Origin: Uloborus plumipes
Lineage: Eukaryota; Arthropoda; Arachnida; Araneae; Uloboridae
Length of the DNA stretch: 64,000 bases
NCBI GenBank assembly: GCA_038373865.1
Contig: JAXGGA010001018.1
Location: 1-64,000, forward strand
Reading direction: 5' to 3'
Positions 45,849 through 58,239 of the stretch are shown in pieces (position 1 is the stretch's first letter; each line of letters starts with the position of its first letter). The notes beneath the pieces were generated by a model. That model did no database searches and was not told the origin of the DNA. It worked only from the letters and a program-made list of their open reading frames with translations. Made by a program: the position numbers and the translations under genes.

Positions 45849-46021
45849 CAGTCAAGGCCGCTAAATGGAATAGCCATTTTGATACGAAAAACCATTCTAA
45901 TAAACGGTATATTCTAACATCCGGGATCAAAATAAAACATACAAGGTTTTGGGACATTGTAAATGTATTATATTAAGCGGGATGTTCCTTTAACCGGTAC
46001 TCTAAATAGTGGGCTCGACTG
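45849..46021. mobile_element. 173 bp pogo-like MITE
   Basis: Imperfect inverted ends (cagtcaaggccgctaaat / cagtcgagcccactattt) next to TA at 45847-45848 and 46022-46023. Internal words such as attaagcgggatgttc resemble those of the 175 bp MITE at 35655-35829, so the two probably belong to related families. Confidence 0.65.
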
Positions 46022-46023
46022 TA

Positions 46024-46749
46024 TTTGTCTTTATTAATTTGGCTATACAGAAGAGTAATCAACAAAACCAATTTCATTTCATTTCATCCCAGAGATCTCC
46101 GTGACTACCATCTTAATGGTTTTTCAGTTGAATGGATCTCTGAAGACTTTATTTGACAAAAACATTGATATTACTGAAGAATACAGAAAAATACAGAAAA
46201 TATAAACATTGATATTACAGAAGAATACAGAAACGTGCAGAAAAAGAAACATGAAACACATAAACAATAGCAAAATAGAACATCAAAACATAGAACATAG
46301 AACAAAAACAGACAGACGTTTTACGGAAAAAATAATAATAATACTAATAATAATAATAACAATAATAATAAAGCCGTAGGTTACATTTCCTGAAAAGGTA
46401 GCCCCCAGTTGAGAGTCGCAGGAAGAGGGAGTTCAGTTTATTGCGCGCGTAAGAGATCTTGAGCGCTTGTAAAATGTTTTCTGCAAAGGTGATAGAGGGA
46501 TTTCTTCTGAAAACTTAATGTAAGTATGCTTAATGAAAATGATAGTACATTTGAAGGGATGTTTTTATTAATGTTATTAAAATGTGTAAATGTTAGATGT
46601 AATTGAAACATGGTTTTATCTTTTTTTTTTTTTTTTTTTTTGTCATTTTTACCTACGGTAGAAAGCGAAAAAAACTTACGAAGCAGTAATCAAAGTTTTA
46701 GAAAAATGCTAAAATTAAATACAGATTTAAATTTTTATTAACAACTTCA
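46024..46749. other. AT-rich stretch with AAT microsatellite
   Basis: No gene supported. An (AAT)n-rich tract lies at about 46331-46373, 'cattgatatta..gaagaatacag' words are partly duplicated at 46163-46230, and a T-run lies at 46622-46640. Confidence 0.5.
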
Positions 46750-46753
46750 TTAA

Positions 46754-47269
46754 CCCATTAATGCCTGACATTTTTTTCCAAAGATATTTTGTATACTGGT
46801 TACAAACAATGTTTAATGAAAAGGAAAAATAATTTAAAAAAAAAAATATTATGTAAAAAATAATTTCTTTATTAAGGAAAAAAAATCGTCCTTTAAAAGT
46901 TACGATAGACCCCAGAGGGTACATACTTTTTTTACTGTTTTTTTTTTCTGCCTACGATATAATATTTGAAAAGACATTTTATAAGAAGAAATAAAGTCAG
47001 CAATTAACATAAACAGAGAAGCTGGGAATAACTTGGAAAACTTAACTTTTTTTTATGAGATTCTGAACGATGTCATTTTTGATAAAGATCATATTAAAAC
47101 TGCTACAGAACACACTTTGCAATGATTATGTGTTGCAATCTATCAATAAAGAATTGAAACAATACCAAGGTACTAATTGAACACTATTATTTGGTTGAAA
47201 TGTTCATTTTGGGAAAATTCAGACCATTTTTTGGACCGTCCCTACAAAGGGACGCTAGGCATTAATGGG
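46754..47269 (-). mobile_element. TTAA-flanked MITE, copy 1 (516 bp)
   Basis: Both ends are cccattaatgcct in inverse orientation and abut TTAA (46750-46753 and 47270-47273), the target of piggyBac-type and Kolobok elements. No transposase frame. Nearly the whole sequence is found again, inverted, at 57725-58239. Confidence 0.9.
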
Positions 47270-47273
47270 TTAA

Positions 47274-49053
47274 TGGTATAGCTTCTAAAATTTAAACCAA
47301 AATATTTTTTTAAAATTTTAGTAGCTAAAATCAGTGTTCAGAAAATCCATAAGAATTTAAAATGAATTATGCCTGAAGTTTTTAATACTATGATTGCTAC
47401 GATGCATGCAAACAAGCTCAAATTCGGTCGATTTTTTACTTTATTGCTTTCACTTACTTGAACAATTATTACAGAAAACTCCCGCAGTAAAAATTAAAGC
47501 TGATAAAGTTTTTGTTTTAGAAATCAAAGTTACAGACATTTTTGTGTAGGGAGCTTTGAAATCAAGAATATTTGGTGGTCGATGTAGAGAAGTGCTTTAT
47601 TTGGAAAATGCTTTCTGGTTGGGAATTTTTACTAATGAAGAGGGTGATAATTATTGAACTTTATGAACAAAACCCTTTGCTAAATGTTAAACTTAAGTAT
47701 TTCACAGAAAATCACTTAGTTTCAAGAACTATGAATAAAGCACCTGTCTTCGTTTAGTTTTAATCCTGTTTCCTACGTAAGAACATTTTTTTTACTGAAC
47801 TAAAATTTAGTAAATAAGTTTGTTTCGAAGATGATGGTAAACAACAGAAGAAAATTGCCCATTTTCTTTTCCTAAATATAGCTAGATTTTTTTAAACCCA
47901 TAATGATCAAACATAATTTAACAAACGATTCTTGTTTATCTTTATAGGTCAAGTCAATTACTAAATTATTGTCAGTGACTGATCGTAAATAATGGGCAAA
48001 GTATTTTACGAATCATTTTATGTTTTATTTTAAGAGGTTAATAGATATATGAAGAGAACAACTTAAAAAAATAATAAATACCAGCAGTAATAACAATAAA
48101 CCCTAATCCATTTATTAACCAATGTGTGCTTTAAACTCACATTAAATAAAAGACAATACAAATATCAGTAGATGAATAACTTGATTTGAAGCCACGTTTA
48201 TTCTTCCAAGCTCAAATTTGCACCGTCTTTCAAACTGATCGAAATGAGACAGAAGAAAATTAACTAGATTTGTAATCTTGTAATTTAATAAGAACGAAGA
48301 AACCAATCCATCCCTTAGAAAACATTCACTTTAAAAAAAAAAAAATATTCCGTTTCTCTTTCATTTTTGTTATGATTACTGGCTCAGAATTTCAAGTTTT
48401 ATTCTAATAAACAGTACGATTAAGGATTATTTGAAGTTTCGTTTCAGAGACTACGTTGAAATGCCTAATTTAATTTCATCAGCAGTTTGAAGGGCTCGGC
48501 GAAATTAATTTGCTTTCGTCAATTATAGAGCGAACAAGCTTCCTTTCGGATGAGCATTTGCGATAGAATTTACCGTGCAATGTTACATTTAATTTATCTC
48601 ACATTCAACGAAACATTTAGTATGCGAAGAGCAATTTTGCGTCAGATTTTGTATTACAATAGAAAATTATTATTAATTGAAAATATCTACTCGTAGAAAA
48701 GTCAGGTACGTTATTTTAGATAATTACGCGATGCAGCAGCTGCATTTAAATTCAGTAGGATGTTCGAAATGAATTGCGTTTCGAACATTTCAAGTTAAAT
48801 CAATATTCACGCTCCGTTTTGGGTGATAATTATTTGATTATTTTTAGTGAAATTAAATTGGATGCTTTAAATACAAAAGTAGTGCAAACATGTTGTGTCG
48901 TTTTTATATATTCACTAATCACCTGTGAAACAAAAGTAGATGAATCTGGTTCAAAGTAAAATACATAAATATTTTACGGAATTTGCAGCGCCCCTGTCGG
49001 AAAATGTTTTAATTTTGTGACTATGATTTACATTTTATTTAAGGGAAAACGGA
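47274..49053. other. AT-rich gene-free stretch
   Basis: No recognised gene or repeat ends; only short unrecognised frames. Confidence 0.5.
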
Positions 49054-50324
49054 GGCTAGTTGGCATATTTTTTACTTCTCGATTTTTTTTCTGTTTTACT
49101 TATGGTAAAAGAAATTCATGCCTCTAATACGGTAACATCTTGGCTACAAAAAACTACTAGGAACATCATCTAAAAGTCACTGGCAAACTCGTGAAAAATA
49201 TTCTCCAAAGGCTCCTCAACAGTACCAACTTACCCTGGAGTCGGGGTAGGTTGGCAGATGCATCCGGGTATCTTGGCATATCATTGTTTAAAATGATATA
49301 TTTGCAGCAATAAAACATTTTTATGGTTTAAATATTTATTTAAATATATTATAAGGTAATATATCAAAACACAGTTTTAAAACACAGGTATGAGCATTGT
49401 AGGTAGGTTACAAATGCTTCATGTCAACTGCAAAAGATGGGTTCTTACTCAACTGAATGGAGAGGTAATCTTCCATTCAGATGAGCGTCGGGCGGCTCTG
49501 ATCATTTCCAATCCTTTGTAGTTTTTACCATAGTGGAGACTGAAAAGTTTTCGTTATCAACTTTAAGTATTTGCCCTGGATATTTGCGGGACCCATACTT
49601 CACAACCCCATACTCATCTAATCAGTTCCAACAGCAGCATTTAAGGCTGTCTCATATGCAGGTGGGGAATGTGTACAAAGGTTAGGATAGACCAGGTCCA
49701 GTAGAAATGGCTCATCTTTATTCTCATCATTGTACTGAGGAAACAAGAAATCATAACCATCCTCACCCTCAGCATACGGTATAGCATCAGAGAATGGCTT
49801 ATCAGTTTTAGTGTTACTAATATCTTTCTTCTTTTAAAGTTTCTTTATAATATTCTTTGATTTAGTAGTCCTTGTTTTTGTTTTCTTTCTTTGTCCCTTC
49901 AACGTGCTTTTGCTTTATTTTTTTCAGCTTTTTCTTTTACCAGTTCATTTTCAAATGGAGTGCCGGTTCTGATTGTACAGTGACTCCTGTTTTTTCCTCT
50001 GGTTGTCCGTTTTCATGGTCCTGCGTTTGGAAAAGGTTAAATGTCTTCAGGGGTCACACGTCGACATGTTTCGAAGGAGAGGGGGTGCACTAGTAGGGAT
50101 TGAAGGTTCACTCCTTTCGATGCTAGCAACAGGGATATGTTTACCACTAGTACTACCCATAACAAGTAGTAGGAACATTTTCGAAAAACCAGCATTACCC
50201 GTACTAGTAGAAGGGACAGCAGGTAGGTCTGTGTATACGAAGTCACGCCAACATCAGGGGGGGGGAGTTGGCATAGATCGCTGGCCTATGCCAAGATACC
50301 CCAAGCTGACTCTGCCAACTAGCC
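49054..50324 (-). mobile_element. Decayed pogo-like transposon (limits approximate)
   Basis: The word ggctagttggca at 49054-49065 has its inverse tgccaactagcc at 50313-50324, a candidate terminal repeat pair. Further (g)gttggca / tgcca words surround each end (49242-49285, 50266-50312). The interior encodes the broken C-terminal part of a pogo-type transposase on the minus strand. There is no room for the full ~1.5 kb transposase gene, so the element is internally deleted. Confidence 0.5.
49505..50057 (-). pseudogene. C-terminal part of a pogo/CENP-B-type transposase, broken
   Basis: Minus-strand reading gives three connected blocks. First, VTPEDI-stop-PFPNAGP-stop-KRTTRGK...FENELVKEKAEKNK (50057-49899) parallels the 'SPEEIRPFPKA.PRK..RRGRKK...EKNELE' segment common after the DDE domain of pogo/Jerky-like transposases. 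Second, KPFSDAIPYAEGEDGYDFLF...LDLVYPNLCTHSPPAYETAL (49800-49621) is open. Third, after a 5-base shift, VVKYGSRKYPGQILKVDNEN...KTTKDWK (to 49505). Two in-frame stops and one frameshift make it non-functional. The DDE and DNA-binding parts are missing. The family call rests on remembered motif similarity. Confidence 0.6.
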
Positions 50325-53300
50325 CCAAAGGCATTTTCTGGAAAACATGGCGGCCCTGCCCCGAATGCAAACGGCTGGGAATACAGGAACCGCATCAGTC
50401 CCCAGGATATTGACCACTGTATCCATCATAAACTTGTAGTACTTGACCAAAAATGTTCAAGATACGAAAAAACCAAGAGCAAATCGGGAAAAAAAATGTA
50501 CTCACTAGAAAGAAAAACACAAAAAATTCCTTATTCTTCAAACGCACGCTAGAGAGACACTAAAAGTGCTGTAGATGACGCAGCAGGTTGCCGAGTATGC
50601 CTCATCACGATTGCAGCGCTATGGGTATTGTGTACTAGAAAATAAAGGCACAGTACCAACGTACCCCTTATATCAAATAGGCCCGGTCCCCCCTATTGTG
50701 TTTTTAAGCTTTCAATTTGCAGATAAGTTTTATCCATCGAAACTCAAAGTAACCTATCATTTTAACAACAGTCCGGTTCATGATACGTGTACATATTTTT
50801 CGTTCAGAAAATCTCTACATTTTAGCAAAATGTAGTAAGATGATCCACTGCAATAATCATCGGTACTGATATTAACTCTAAATAACTAAATACATCCGAC
50901 CTTTTTTCCTTATTCATTTCGTCCGTAGATCTAAAAATATCGTCTTTAGATTTTAATGCTATTTTCAAAAAGCTAACTAATACTAAAAACGACCTTTATA
51001 CAACTAAAGTACTTATGTTTAAAAATACTAGGATTAAAGCCCTTAAACTTTAAAATTGCCAAAAATCCTTGCAGTGGTAATTATTTATTTTAAAGTTTGG
51101 TCTTTAACTATTCCATCAAAGAAAAGCAATTATCATCTAACTAGCATAAAATTTCCTAATGGTTAGTAAACTAGAATTAAGTAAAAGTCTTTTAAATTGT
51201 TTGAAATTAATTCCACATAGTGAAACTACGGAGACATTTTGTTTTAACTTGCAAAATTGAAATTCAAGAATAAGTTCATGAATATCAATAAACGGAACAT
51301 TTTAGAAATTAGCAGTTCCTTCTAAAAGCAGAGTACTGTATTTGCATATAAAACAGGCTTAAACGGTTTCTTGCTCCATTGATTTGAATAATTTATATAG
51401 CAGTTTTTAAAATGAATATATCAGTGTAGAACATTTTTTTTTAATTTGGCACTGATATATTCTTTTTGAAAACTGTTTTACTGGTAGCTTCAGAAACATT
51501 TTATTTTCAAACACTCCGTGCTTTCTGGTGAATGCAGTGGTAAACTCTCAGGTTGTTGGTGACTGACAAGGTATGCACATGATATCAAACAAGACGTAAA
51601 TAAACAAACTACTTTACTTTTCTTGGATTTGCAATCTCTAATATTTGCTTTTGACGTAAAGCATAACTAGGTAGATATCTTCCAAACTGTTGTCCATTAA
51701 TGTTTTGCTTAATAATTTATTTGCTTTACACACACACTTTAAATAACATACTGTATGTGCAATGAGTTATCGCCCATTAGCCAGAGCTAAGGCAGAACTG
51801 GAGCAAACATACCCAAACCTCGGTCATCCTGAGGCTACAGAAAAATACTTGCCGTTTAAAAATTTAAAAATATGTTTGCAGTAGGGTGACATTACACAAT
51901 GTGTTGCTTAAACTGTTCATAATCTCTTGCACATGCTTTCAAATAACCACTTCCAGGATTTTGGTTCAACTGATTTAGCTAATAGGCGACAAGGGCTTTG
52001 TATATAGGGGACTTTTTTTTTGCAACCACCCTGTTTTTGGTTTCGCTTCTGACGCTAGGCATTGGAGTGATTACTTTTTTCTTTTTTGTTTTTCATCCAG
52101 TAACAACAAATTCTAGAGCTCCCTTTTTTTCTCCTATACATTTAAGCTCCGATTTGTTGCAAATATACAAACTTACCGACTTAACATTTTTTAAAAACAT
52201 GTTTAGCAAATAATAACTATACTATTCAAATGCATTAAAACTCACAAAAAGCATTTCCCAAAATGTTCCCAGAAACTTACAAATGTACTTTTGCAGCTGA
52301 AATAGAAAAATATTTCGCACATTTTAACTTTAATCATTATCTTTGATAAATTATTTTATGCCTCAAACAAATGACGTTCTCTTTATTTTTTGCGGTGCTG
52401 CAAATGCAAATAAATTGTATGTTTTAGAATAAATAAATTATTTTCTAAGCGAAATTCTAAATGATATTTATCCTTGTTTGATTTCATATTTTCAATTAAA
52501 AAGCAGTTTCATTTATTCAAAGAGTGGCAACATTTTTGATTAAATTTAACTATTGTTTGCATGGAATGATGTTAATTTGTCCCGAAATGTAACATTTGCT
52601 TTCTTTTATTTTGTTTTATTAATAAAACCGCATGTTTTACTTGCACGATGAAATCTTTAATGTATTTTGCTATTTTCAAAATCATATTTATATTAGTATA
52701 GATTTGATTTAATGAGATAATTTTATTTGTTTTGGTAGTTTAACTTAAAATTCAAGCATAAGTATTTTTTTTAATTTAATTTAAACAATACATTTTTATT
52801 GCGCAGTATAAACTCGTTGTGTACATATATGCTCTTATTTATACATTTATTTATTTTTTTAAACTGATATATTTTTAAGGTGTGAGTTAGTTCCAAAAAA
52901 ATAATAAAGTATAGTTATTACTTGGAGAAAAGTATATATTTATTCCTTAATCAGCACTCGTTGTGCAAAGTGAGGGAATGACAAGCAAGAATTATCTAGA
53001 CATGCATCAAAAAAAAAGTTGAGCTGTCATTGCTTTCGCTCTAGAGATATTGTTCTTTGGTATGTTTTGTGATTAGAAGCATTTGTGCAGAAGAGACTTA
53101 GTTCGGATATTAAAATTTTACAAGTGTTAAACCTTTAAAGAAAGGGAAGCAGAACAGAAACATTAAATAATGTTCTGTCTTGTCTCAAGGCCACTAAACG
53201 TTCCAAAATCTTCCAGAATGTTAAAAATCAGTGTGGAAGGTTAAATATAATACTAAAAGAAAATTAATTACTTTATTTAAAACTCTTCAAAAAATAAATT

Positions 53301-53640
53301 ATGTATGCAATAATTAGTGCGTGGAATTGTATTATTATTATTATAAGTATTGCTGTTGATGTTGTTTTTCTTGTTGTCTTTGTTGCTGCTGCGATATTAG
53401 TGATGTTATTTTAGCAACAGCTATAAAAATTAACCAAGTGCTCGAAAATAGCCATTAGAAAGGATTTTGTAAAAAGAATAAAAGAAGCGATATATTCACC
53501 TTCCACATTTTTTCCCTCCCCAAGAAGTGTTTCTTGAGACATATCCCACAGATCCAGAATTGCTAACTCGTTGATGAACTTTCCAAGAACGCGTCAAATA
53601 TATACCTTTTCCCAAAACAAAAAGGATAAAAAAAAAGTTA
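50325..53640. other. AT-rich gene-free stretch
   Basis: No supported gene. A diverged fragment of the 37 kb repeat family lies at 51764-51845; GTT/GCT-rich low complexity lies at 53329-53395. Confidence 0.5.
51764..51845 (+). repeat. Diverged fragment of the 37 kb repeat family
   Basis: aatgagttatcgcccattag then ccagagctaaggcagaact aligns with cagtgagtaaccgcccctaa then gcaagggctaaggcaggaac at 37636; similarity continues weakly to acctcggtcat. Confidence 0.5.
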
Positions 53641-53689
53641 TACCACTTTCAACCCCAGAACTTGACCGTTTCTTACTTTTACTCATGGT

Positions 53690-54270
53690 CGTCTGTCGCC
53701 TACGTTATGGATTGGGCCAAGTCCGCCCCAGGATCATTTCCCGATGTCTGCTGCACTCAACGGAAATCGTTGGATGGTGAAAACGTTGCTCGCATTATAC
53801 AGATCTTTCGCCGATTTTAAAAGGGGTGGGGGAGGGATTGTCGGCATTTTAGGCCCTGAAAGGGGAGGGCCCGGGACCATCTGTCAGTCGCCGGTCACGT
53901 GGGGGTGCCCGTTTCCTTTCTATTTGTTCTTGTCGAGCCGGTTCGTTTGCTTTGGACGGGTTGAATGGGGTGTTGGGTTTATTGAGTGTGTTTTGATTCC
54001 AGTAGGCGATTGCGGAGAGGAAGAAAACAGGAGTTTAGTGAAATGTTTCTCGATTTTGGATCATACGGAAGGGTTTTTAGGGGGTGTTTGGCTTTGGGTT
54101 GCATTTTGGGTTGTAGATCAATAACTGTGGACCTTGATTCTATGTTCTTATAATCTCTGCCTTATCCTTATTCGCTGTTTTTTCTTACTTTTGCACACTT
54201 TAATTACATTGTTCTTGCCTGAAACAAAATAAATAAATAAATGAATGAAATAACATAAATAAAAAAAATA
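53690..54270 (+). repeat. GC-rich probable retroposon 3' end
   Basis: A sharp island of mixed, partly G-rich sequence (53690-54120) is followed by aaataaataaataaatgaatg (54226-54246), the kind of A-rich short-repeat tail and AATAAA signal found at 3' ends of non-LTR retrotransposons and retrocopies. Two overlapping frames cross it (53571-53780 and 53744-54124); a third reads SLDGENVARIIQIFRRF then stop near 53815. None gives a recognisable domain. A GC-rich host fragment is the alternative. Confidence 0.35.
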
Positions 54271-54876
54271 CTAGAAAACGTGGACATTTAGGATCGTGAC
54301 TTATATGACGTACAAGAAAATCTTGTTGAGCATTAACTTGGAATTTAATAAAGAATCCAAGGTAAGTTCTGTACCTCAGAACAAGAACGACGTAAGTCAA
54401 CAAATTGGCGATTTTCATTTTATTAGTAAATTGTATGTAGAATCTTATTCTGCATCGACCCATGATAACGGTGTTGTATAAAACGAATTCCTTCACAGCT
54501 ATTTAGCAGCATTTAGCAAGAGCGCGAGTCCCATCCTTTGCATGCATCCGACAATCGGTTTTCACTTCTCCTGAAAAGTTACAAAAATGGACTTACGTTA
54601 GTCTGGTTCTGAGGTACAGATTTGATGATTTTAAGTTTTCAAAACACACTGTTTGTTTAAAAATAAACAATGAAAAAAAAAATTAACATTGCTTCTATGA
54701 GTTGGTTTTATTTTTGTAACAGCCTAACTTAACTTAATACTAACCTATATTATTTTTTATGCTAAACACACGACGATAATACTTGGTATAGGTAATAAAT
54801 AGGTATTCGCATTTGCTGCTGTTTAAAATGCAGCAAATTCAAATAAGAGACTTTTTTTTTAATTTTTTTTAAAAGA
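54271..54876. other. AT-rich gene-free stretch
   Basis: Nothing recognised apart from A/T runs. Confidence 0.5.
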
Positions 54877-57329
54877 CCCAGACAGCACGAAACGTCCAAT
54901 GGACGTTCATTTTATGTCCTGAACGTCCAAATCTGGTCCGATGTCAAAATCGATGAAATTTGGCGATCCTTAGATGCGCCTCCCAGGACGTCCCACGGAC
55001 TATTTTCTTTTTTTAGGTCTAAGGATGACCAAAAGGGATCCGCATCCTTTCAGGACGTACCACGGACTTTTTTTTCCAGATGTCCTGGGAACTTATCTCT
55101 AAGGATGTCCCAAGTCTCAACGAAATCAATTGTGTTTAGGACATTATTTTCAAGTTGTAGAGAAAATTTTATTTTTTATTTTCTCAATGAAATTTACTAC
55201 AAATGACAGTAAACTATGACGCACAAAACTTATACGAAGCATGAAAATAATATTTAAACTAACTAAATATAAAAATGTGCTACAAATTTTTGAAGGAAAA
55301 AATTCCTTGAAAAAATACATTTTTTTTTTTTTTGAAATTTTACAATTAAATATAAAGTGGGAACTCAAAGTAGCTCTGCAACTAATTTTAAAAACCAAAT
55401 AAATACAAAACAAGTTTGTGTTTGTCCGAAATATTTTTTTAAATTATGTCATGGTGTACTGTAAAATTCGATGACATGAGGTCATCCTAAGGAGCATCAT
55501 ATAGGACGTCCCAAGTACAAATTTTATTATTGTCCTCCGGATAGCCTGAAGTAAACTGCAACATTTCAAGGCGTACGAAGGACTTTATTTTCTGACATCC
55601 TGCGGTCTTCATTCTTAGGATGTCCTGCAAATGAGTCAAATCAGTCGATTATAGGACTTACTTATTTAATTTCGAAAATTCGTATTTTGAGTGAAAGTGG
55701 TGAGTACGAAGTGATTTTTTTTTCCATATTCATCTATGAAATTTTTGGACTTCTAATATACTTTATTCAAAATGGAAAAGTGGGCAATTTGTTCCGAAGA
55801 ATTTGGACTTTTTTAAAAGTAAAGTTGAAATATTTAACTACTATAAAGCCGAGAAATGAACGAAGTTACATAAAAACTGAAGTATATTAATAAACAAAAA
55901 AGTAGAAGAACATTTTAAGAGTCAAAAATGATTTAACTCGAATTTTTGTGTGTGGAAATGGACATACAGTTTTAAAACGCTCATGATAGTCAAAATTCTT
56001 GCAAATTTTGATAGAGGTCAAAATTAAAAATAAAAATAAAAAAAATTGCCAAAAATGCTCTCTTTCTCTCAAATTTAAAGCATCAAAATTTGAACTTGAT
56101 TTATTAAAGTTTATACTAGGATAATGACTTGGTAATAATACACTACAGTATATCCTGAAGAATTTTTTTTTAATGATGATTGTTTTAAGCTTTTTTTCTT
56201 TCTTTTTCTTTTTAAATTCATTATAAAATGTAAAATATAATTCTACTGACTTTTTTTTTTTTTCGCTTTAAACCTTTAAAATAATAATTTTAGTTTTAAA
56301 TTATTATAAAAACAAACTATCCTTAAATTTATTAGACGATTTTTTTTAATTGACATGTTTTAATTGTAAAAGAAATAAATATAAAAATAAGTAAATACAC
56401 CATTTTCTGTTATAAGCACACACATTTGAAATTTGTTATTATCATTCTTAAATAGTTTACTTTAGGGCAAAAATACAGGGGTTTTATTTTTTTCAAATAT
56501 ATTCGAATTGTATTAGTATTACTTAAAAATCATTCACTGATGTAATATTTTTTATTATTAAAATTTTAAAAATAGTTCTGAAATAGTTTTCCAAAACAAT
56601 AGTTTTTCGCACTGAGGTTGAAGAAATGCCCTAATGCCGAAAAGATAGTTAACATTATTTTCTTTTTCTGAAATCAAAGGGGCTTTTTTAATTCCGAAAA
56701 GATTGAAATTATGACACTTTACCACCGACAGAGTGGTATAGTGGTTAAGACGCTGGCTTCTTACGCCCAAAAGCGCGGGTTCGAATCCGGCTCCAGTCAG
56801 TTGATTTTCCTGATGCAGAAAATCGACAGCGCTCATGTCGTATGATTAGGCGGCATGTAAAAGATCCCTCGAGTACTTGTAGACAGCCAAATTATTAATT
56901 AAATTTTTCGTTGAACACTTGATGTGTTGTCCGTCTAATGTTCTAAAGAGAACCAAAATTTGAACGGCTATAGTTCGTAGGACGTCTTTTGTTCATTTTA
57001 ATTAGTCCATTTAACGTCCGAAGGACCAACCGCAAAAAGTTTGGTCCTAGACATAGCCAATAAAAGAACGTCTGACATCATTTTAACAACCTGGGGATAA
57101 TGTTTTCTGAACGTCCTGAGTATCACGAAAGGCTTAAGTTCTCGGGATGGTTGCTGACAACACAGGGACCAACTGGGGAAGAACACTTCGCGGACATTGA
57201 ACGGTCCCTGGGCTGTCCCTCGATTACCGCGGGATGAAATTTAAACGTCCGAAGGATGAGTTAATATTTTGAGTTAGTCCTAAAATGACATTTCTAGGAC
57301 GTCCAAAGGACAAAGTAGTGCTGTTTGGG
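54877..57329. mobile_element. 2.45 kb inverted-repeat element rich in ggacgt motifs
   Basis: The left end cccagacagcacgaaacgtc and right end (inverse) cccaaacagcactactttgt both continue into ccttggacgt-type words, giving imperfect inverted repeats of about 30 bp. Both subterminal regions (54890-55630 and 56940-57305) are packed with ggacgt/acgtcc and aaggatgtcc words in both orientations. The interior is AT-rich and non-coding and contains a SINE at 56727-56900. No target duplication was found, so the superfamily is left open. Confidence 0.65.
56727..56900 (+). mobile_element. tRNA-derived SINE (head plus body)
   Basis: The head has an A box (tggtatagtgg, 56734-56744) and an exact B box (ggttcgaatcc, 56778-56788) at normal tRNA spacing, the internal RNA polymerase III promoter. 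By position the anticodon loop reads ttcttac, suggesting descent from a Lys(CTT)-type tRNA, but the anticodon stem is mismatched, so it is not a functional tRNA. The following body includes ggcggcatgtaaaagatccc, a word type seen in SINE bodies of other invertebrates. The 3' limit and any target duplication are unclear. Confidence 0.65.
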
Positions 57330-57330
57330 G

Positions 57331-57720
57331 AAATAAGAGGGAAATAAAAATATTATCCCTCGAAAATACAGTATTCCTGTAGAATTTCACAAGATACAAA
57401 ATCTACTTCCAGTTCAATTAGGCTCTAAATATTAGGCTCTGTTCCTATTTGTTTCGTAGTAATTTCTTTCGAAAAGGATATGATTTTCTATTTGACTTGC
57501 TTTGTTGAATCTTTGACGAGTTATGGGTATATAAATGAGTGATTTCAAATATTTTTACAGAATAAATTGATGATTTCAACTCAAAAAAACCTACATGTTT
57601 TGCTGAGTTCAGCATTCAACTTGATTAAAAAGCTGCCTTAATATTAACCAACTTTCTGATTAATAGTAGGAAACAATTTCAAAAAGCAAATTTTTTTTTG
57701 TCAGTGGTAATATTTTCTTA
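57331..57720. other. AT-rich gene-free stretch
   Basis: Nothing recognised between the inverted-repeat element and the second TTAA MITE. Confidence 0.5.
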
Positions 57721-57724
57721 TTAA

Positions 57725-58239
57725 CCCATTAATGCCTAGCGTCCTTTTTAGGACGGACCAAAAATGGGTCTGAATTTCCCCAAAATAAACATTTCAACCA
57801 AATAATAGTGTTCAATTAGTACCTTGGTATTGTTTCAATTCGTTATTAACAGATTGCAGCACATAACCATTGTAAAGTGTGTTCTGTAGCCGTTTTAATA
57901 GGATCTTTATCAAAAATGACATCGTTCACAATATCAAGAAAAAAAGCAAACGTTTTCAAAGTTATTCCCAGCTTCCCAGTTTATGTTAATTGCTGATTTT
58001 ATTTCTTCTTATAAAATGTCTTTTTAAATATTATATCGTAGGCAGAAAAAAATGTAGTAAACAAAAGTATGTACCCTCTGGGATCTATCGTAACTTTTAA
58101 GGGACGATTTTTCTTTCCTTAATAAAAAAAAATATTTGTTACATAATATATTTTTTTTATTATTTCTCCTGTCCATTAAACACTGTTTGTAACCAGTATA
58201 CAAAATATCTTTGGGAAAAAAATGTCACGTATTAATGGG
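57725..58239 (+). mobile_element. TTAA-flanked MITE, copy 2 (515 bp, inverted)
   Basis: Same element as 46754-47269 in opposite orientation, again with cccattaatgcct ends and TTAA at 57721-57724 and 58240-58243. Similarity extends along the whole length (for example gtgttcaattagtaccttgg, tcctataaaatgtc-like and ggtaaccagtata-like blocks), with scattered differences. Confidence 0.9.

Noticed and set aside
49973..50413. 146-residue plus-strand frame
   Set aside because: Antisense to the pogo-like remnant; no domain of its own.
50651..50680. cagtaccaacgtacccctta as the far end of the pogo remnant
   Set aside because: Its counterpart near 49219 is in direct, not inverse, orientation, so it does not define a terminal inverted repeat.
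53744..54124. 126-residue plus-strand frame
   Set aside because: Low-complexity G/W/F-rich translation of the GC-rich island; not a recognisable protein.
56727..56800. Functional tRNA-Lys gene
   Set aside because: A and B boxes are fine, but the anticodon and acceptor stems do not pair properly and a SINE body follows.
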